A DNA stretch of 64,000 nt. Origin: UBA4781 sp963556045. Its GTDB lineage: Bacteria > Chloroflexota > Anaerolineae > Anaerolineales > Anaerolineaceae. The DNA is taken from positions 1,364,001-1,428,000 of the forward strand of contig CAUVYA020000002.1 in NCBI GenBank assembly GCA_963556045.3, given 5' to 3'. The notes beneath the pieces are model-generated. The model saw only the letters and a program-made list of their open reading frames with translations. It was not told the origin of the DNA and ran no database searches. Position numbers and translations under genes: made by a program. Below are positions 60,581 through 64,000 of the stretch, in pieces (within the stretch, counting starts at the first letter, position 1; every line of letters begins with the position of its first letter).

Positions 60581-62419
60581 TTAGTTTGCAGGCTGCAAAT
60601 TGTGAATAATCAGGTGTGTACTCTGAACCCAGGTAGAAGGAATCGTGTAGGGATTCTCGCTGGTGGGCCAGTTGGTCCAATAGGTTGTGTTGATTGGAGT
60701 AAGCATGGATGCCTGAGTCAGTGTGACAAAAGGCATATCTGCGATAATGCTTTCATACGCTTCCACAACGATGGGGACACCTGCCGCATCACCAGGGGCT
60801 AAGTTCTTCAACTGTGCCACCGATGCACGGAACGCTTCCCAATTCTCGCCACTCCAGCGTTCCATCCCACCTTTGGTTGCATCTGCACCACCACCAAATG
60901 TGTTCAATGTAACATAAGGTTCGTTAACTCCCCCGCACACAAATGATATGGCACCTTCATAATCATCTTCAGGTGTTCCATCTTCCGCCTGTGCAGTAAG
61001 CCACGCACCAAACGACAGCACTTGTGACTCTGCATCGATACCGATGTTGCGCAGTTGTTCCGCGACAACATCCCCGATACGGCGGGTTTCCATTGACTCT
61101 TCGATCGTCAGTATAGACATTGTTAATATCTGACCATCTTTTTCGTAGTAGCCATCTGCATTCATTACCCAGCCACTAGATTCAATGAGAGCTTTGGCTG
61201 CTTCGGTATCCGCTGTTTTGCTGGCAGCTAACCCGGCATCTTCAAGAGCCGAATTATATTGTTCCATTGAACCATACTGAGGGAAGATGGATATGGATGC
61301 TGATGTTCCGCCTTCGTAGGCGATTGTAACGATCTGCTCGCGATCAACAGCCAGGTTGACAGCTTGACGCAGCGCACTATCACTCCAGATGGGGTGTTCA
61401 TTATTGATACCCAGATAGCGTGGGCAGGGATCAATGGTTCCATAGGGTAACCCTGATTCCCATCCAATGATATTGGAGTTGGAGGCTATCATCGCCTCGA
61501 ATGCGCCCAGGGAGGTGTTTGCCATGGCATCGAGATCGTTGGCGATCATGGCGGCTGCTTTGCTTTCTTCCGTGCCGTACTGGATCCAGATCAGGCGTTT
61601 GGGAGCCGGTAGATCCTGGAAGCCTGCTTCAACTCCCCACCAGTTGTCATCTCTGACAAATACGTATTCGTTTTCTGTGAATTTTGACAGAAGATAGGGA
61701 CCTGTGAAGACCGGCCAACCCTTTTCGGCATCGTAATTGGTGAATTCCATCGGATTATCCGCATAGTCTTTCCAGATATGCTCTGGAACAATCGAGTTGC
61801 GGTCACCCCAGATCTTAAACGACCAGATATCCAGTTGGTATCTGGGGTTTGAGTCTGTCAGGTTAAATTGTACAGTCAGGTCGTCAATCTTTTCGACGCT
61901 TTCTGTCCATAAAGCTACGTCTGCGCCAAGATCGGGTGTGTTTGCCAGGAACATGTTCACGGTGAAAACCACATCATCGGCGTTAAAATCTTCCCCATCA
62001 CTCCATTTGACACCAGGTCGCAGATTCAATGTCCAAACATCAAATGTGTCATTTGCTTCCATCGACAAACCTAGCCATGGGTCAATTTCACCGGTATCAT
62101 AGTTCAACATGAAAAGCGGCTCGATCAATGCCTGCTGCAGACCAACATCACGCAAATTGTCAGTAATGAAAGGATTCCAGTTGGCGTGGTCAACATGCGC
62201 AACATACGCATCAAAATAGACGGTTTCCTCTCGTGTGGCATTTTCATAATCTCCGGGCTGTGTACCCGTATCTGCAGTTTCTTCCCCCACTGTTTCAGAA
62301 GTGCCGATTGTCTCTTCCACCACCTCTTCAGCCGATGAGGTGCTGCATGAAGATAATACTATCGCGAAGATCATCATCAATACCAATAAGTATGTGACGA
62401 TCCCTTTTTGTTTTTGCAT
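60581..62419 (-). CDS. Opp/Dpp-type (family 5) substrate-binding lipoprotein
   Basis: 612 residues from the ATG at 62419 (AAAGGAGG 5 bases before). The signal peptide ends in the lipobox VLSSC, so the protein is a lipoprotein. An acidic Thr/Glu-rich linker (~40 residues) precedes the family 5 solute-binding domain: 'LNLRPGVKWSDGEDFNADDVVFTVNMF' near residue 140 and 'SALRQAVNLAVDREQIV' near 350 are signatures. Family 5 proteins bind peptides but also oligosaccharides. First gene of the locus after the GntR gene. Confidence 0.92.
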   Translation of the reverse strand: MQKQKGIVTYLLVLMMIFAIVLSSCSTSSAEEVVEETIGTSETVGEETADTGTQPGDYENATREETVYFDAYVAHVDHANWNPFITDNLRDVGLQQALIEPLFMLNYDTGEIDPWLGLSMEANDTFDVWTLNLRPGVKWSDGEDFNADDVVFTVNMFLANTPDLGADVALWTESVEKIDDLTVQFNLTDSNPRYQLDIWSFKIWGDRNSIVPEHIWKDYADNPMEFTNYDAEKGWPVFTGPYLLSKFTENEYVFVRDDNWWGVEAGFQDLPAPKRLIWIQYGTEESKAAAMIANDLDAMANTSLGAFEAMIASNSNIIGWESGLPYGTIDPCPRYLGINNEHPIWSDSALRQAVNLAVDREQIVTIAYEGGTSASISIFPQYGSMEQYNSALEDAGLAASKTADTEAAKALIESSGWVMNADGYYEKDGQILTMSILTIEESMETRRIGDVVAEQLRNIGIDAESQVLSFGAWLTAQAEDGTPEDDYEGAISFVCGGVNEPYVTLNTFGGGADATKGGMERWSGENWEAFRASVAQLKNLAPGDAAGVPIVVEAYESIIADMPFVTLTQASMLTPINTTYWTNWPTSENPYTIPSTWVQSTHLIIHNLQPAN

Positions 62420-62538
62420 TTTTCCTCCTTTATGATCGTGCAAAATATGTAGGCTGCCTTCTTTAATCGTTATGGGTGTTTGTTATTAACTCAGTATTTT
62501 CTCTCCTTTCTCTTTTTATCATTCAGGTCAGCATGAAA

Positions 62539-62553
62539 TGACCGAACCGGTCA
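62539..62553. promoter_or_regulatory. TGACCG-AAC-CGGTCA palindrome upstream of the binding-protein gene
   Basis: A perfect 6+6 palindrome with 3-base centre, ~120 bases before the binding-protein start. On the minus strand it contains TTGACC, a possible -35. A plausible operator for the adjacent GntR-type regulator, though it differs from the site before the regulator itself. Confidence 0.55.
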
Positions 62554-62638
62554 AATATTGTTTTGGTGTTGTAGGTAGCGTGTTTGCTATTTATTTCTCA
62601 TTCCTCTGGGAAATTATCTTCGGATGACAACGGTCTTT

Positions 62639-63403
62639 CTACTTCTCCATCTCCACTTCAAAAATGTTTCGATCTCCTCGATACAAACCATGGTAATAAG
62701 CGAACAGTACTCCATCGGAGGAATAATCAATATTGTTTATCACGATGAGAGGATCGCCTTTTTGAATCTTGAATAATCCGGCGTGGTATTCATCTGCCAC
62801 AACAGCTCCGATCGTGCGGTAGGCATGCGAGATCACAACTCCGAATTCTCTTTCCAGCACGCCGTATAAAGACTCTCTTGATAGATCTATCTTCTCTAGC
62901 CCCGGAACAAAGTGGCTGGGGAAATAGGTATTGGTTAGAACGATGGGCTCGTCATCGATATAGCGCAAACGATCAAGCTGTAAAACCGGGGCGCCAATTT
63001 CGATATCCAGGTTCGTGGCAATATTTTTGTCAGCAGGAATGATCTCCTGTTTCAATATTTCACTTAAAGCAATATGCCCTCGTTTTTTCATGTGCTGGTA
63101 AAAACCGGTCAAATTTCCGGTAAGCTTTTCAAAATAGGTTTCCGGTTCGATGATGAAAGTACCCTTCCCCTTTTTGCGCGCAATAAGCCCTTCATGTTCC
63201 AGGTCTGCCAGCGCCTGCCTGATCACCGTGCGGCTCACTGCGAAAAGGTCACACAGCACCGGTTCACCAGGCAACTGGTCACCATATTTCAGACAGCCGG
63301 AATCAATCTGCGCTTTTATTTTTTCTTTTATCTGAATGTAATAGGGAATGGGACTATCAAAATCTAGTTTTACGTCTGAAAAACACTCTTCGGATGAGTT
63401 CAT
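62639..63403 (-). CDS. GntR-family (HutC/UTRA) transcriptional regulator
   Basis: 254 residues. Winged HTH 'IPYYIQIKEKIKAQIDSGCLKYGDQLPGEPVLCDLFAVSRTVIRQALADLEHEGLIARKKGKGTFI' is canonical GntR. The C-terminal half is a UTRA ligand domain ('LQLDRLRYIDDEPIVLTNTYFPSHF'), which often binds sugar phosphates. It precedes the Opp-type locus on the same strand and very likely represses it. Its own promoter overlaps a palindrome, indicating self-control. Confidence 0.93.
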   Translation of the reverse strand: MNSSEECFSDVKLDFDSPIPYYIQIKEKIKAQIDSGCLKYGDQLPGEPVLCDLFAVSRTVIRQALADLEHEGLIARKKGKGTFIIEPETYFEKLTGNLTGFYQHMKKRGHIALSEILKQEIIPADKNIATNLDIEIGAPVLQLDRLRYIDDEPIVLTNTYFPSHFVPGLEKIDLSRESLYGVLEREFGVVISHAYRTIGAVVADEYHAGLFKIQKGDPLIVINNIDYSSDGVLFAYYHGLYRGDRNIFEVEMEK

Positions 63404-63429
63404 AGGATTATTATCCTTATCTGGCTTCC

Positions 63430-63483
63430 TGTAGTAATGTTATCCTGTTATTACAAGTATAGCAAAGAAAAATTCTCTGTCAA
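63430..63483 (-). promoter_or_regulatory. Promoter and operator of the GntR gene
   Basis: On the minus strand TTGACA (63478-63483), 16 bases, TATACT (63456-63461): near-perfect sigma70 promoter. Directly downstream lies the imperfect palindrome at 63430-63455 (TGTAGTAATG...GTTATTACA), placed over the start of RNA. Autoregulation is likely. Confidence 0.75.
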
Positions 63484-63608
63484 TAGTTAAACAACAATAC
63501 TTCGCTGTCTGATGCTGTATTTAAAAACCTGGTAACTTCCATTAATACTTTGTTTACACCTCAACCGATTAATTCAATGTACACTCAAGGGATAAGAGCG
63601 AGGTAATC

Positions 63609-63974
63609 ATGTCGAAAATGGAACCACTAACACCCGAAGAAGAGCAGGTGATCATTCATAAAGGCACCGAACGACCGTTCAGTGGCAAATACGACGATTT
63701 TTACAACAAAGGAACCTATACCTGCCGTCAATGTGGGGCATCCCTTTTTCATTCAAATGATAAATTCGATGCTGGCTGCGGCTGGCCCAGTTTTGATGAT
63801 GCCATCCCCGGCGCAGTACAGGAACTGCAGGATGCTGATGGATATCGCACCGAAATCCGGTGTGCTGCCTGTGGCGCCCATCTCGGTCATGTATTTCGGG
63901 GAGAACATCTAACACAAAAAGACACGAGACATTGCGTTAATTCCATATCAATGAGGTTTGTAGCCGATGAATAA
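63609..63974 (+). CDS. msrB: Peptide-methionine (R)-S-oxide reductase
   Basis: 121 residues. It repairs methionine-R-sulfoxide in proteins. Two zinc-binding pairs, 'CRQCG' near residue 39 and 'CAACG' near 85, with 'GCGWPSFD' between them and the catalytic Cys in 'RHCVNSISMRF' at the end. Resolving cysteine is uncertain. Short N-terminus without signal peptide, so cytoplasmic. Confidence 0.95.
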   Translation: MSKMEPLTPEEEQVIIHKGTERPFSGKYDDFYNKGTYTCRQCGASLFHSNDKFDAGCGWPSFDDAIPGAVQELQDADGYRTEIRCAACGAHLGHVFRGEHLTQKDTRHCVNSISMRFVADE

Positions 63975-64000
63975 AACAAAGCAATTGCAAACAGCAGTAT
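63967..64000 (+). CDS. Start of a possible next gene, cut by the window edge
   Basis: An ATG at 63967 overlaps the msrB stop (ATGAATAA) and reads MNKTKQLQTAV to the end of the window. The overlap suggests translational coupling, but only 11 codons are visible, so no product can be named. Confidence 0.3.
   Translation, partial: MNKTKQLQTAV

Noticed and set aside
1..64000. CRISPR arrays, insertion sequences, prophage, rRNA or tRNA genes
   Set aside because: No spaced direct repeats, transposase, integrase, phage structural gene or conserved RNA gene sequence was found on reading both strands.

Overview
The window is about 64 kb of dense bacterial DNA with no rRNA, tRNA, CRISPR array or insertion sequence that I can see. 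Gene content points to an anaerobic, sugar-fermenting, non-photosynthetic bacterium. The best guess is Chloroflexota, class Anaerolineae. That guess rests on the mix of Firmicutes-like sugar loci, a lipoprotein GH57 amylase, a GlpK/GlpA/DUF1667 set and a heliorhodopsin; it is inference from gene mix, not a marker gene.

Layout. 0-3 kb: a tandem pair of zinc-ribbon proteins (the first runs off the window), a DUF1684 protein and a small lipoprotein. 3-9 kb: glycerol catabolism, with glpK divergent from a SorC-type regulator and a GlpA-like/FAD oxidoreductase/DUF1667 trio. 9.9-17.7 kb: maltodextrin use, with a sugar ABC transporter lacking its ATPase, a surface GH57 amylase broken by a frameshift, and a convergent cytoplasmic GH13. 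17.8-28.1 kb: an amino-sugar PTS region (orphan EIIA-Lac, TetR, divergent HPr, mannose-type EIIA-B-C-D, two ChbG-like deacetylases, NagA, an unknown membrane protein). Three near-identical 18-bp operators next to -10 boxes tie it together. 28.2-33.4 kb: a threonine operon (lysC-asd-HAD-like-thrC) behind a Thr-codon leader peptide and attenuator. 35.3-42 kb: a lactose/cellobiose-type PTS with GH1 6-phospho-glycosidase, RpiB, a pentulose/allulose-phosphate epimerase and a TIM-barrel-like protein, divergent from a DeoR regulator; the combination fits beta-alloside use. 42-51 kb: housekeeping and singletons, including ribokinase, DegV, a clear heliorhodopsin and TypA. 50.7-63.5 kb: a GntR-controlled, Opp-type ABC locus with acetyl esterase, BadF-family sugar kinase, a kinase-like/mannose-6-phosphate isomerase fusion and an unrecognised 620-residue protein. 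msrB closes the window.

The most unusual signals are the Thr attenuator with a HAD-like protein where a homoserine kinase might be expected, the three-site TetR regulon with a second 13-bp element at identical spacing upstream of two promoters, a CTG-started EIIA-Man whose phospho-histidine is lost if the first ATG is used, the heliorhodopsin, and the sugar locus around the unknown 620-residue protein.
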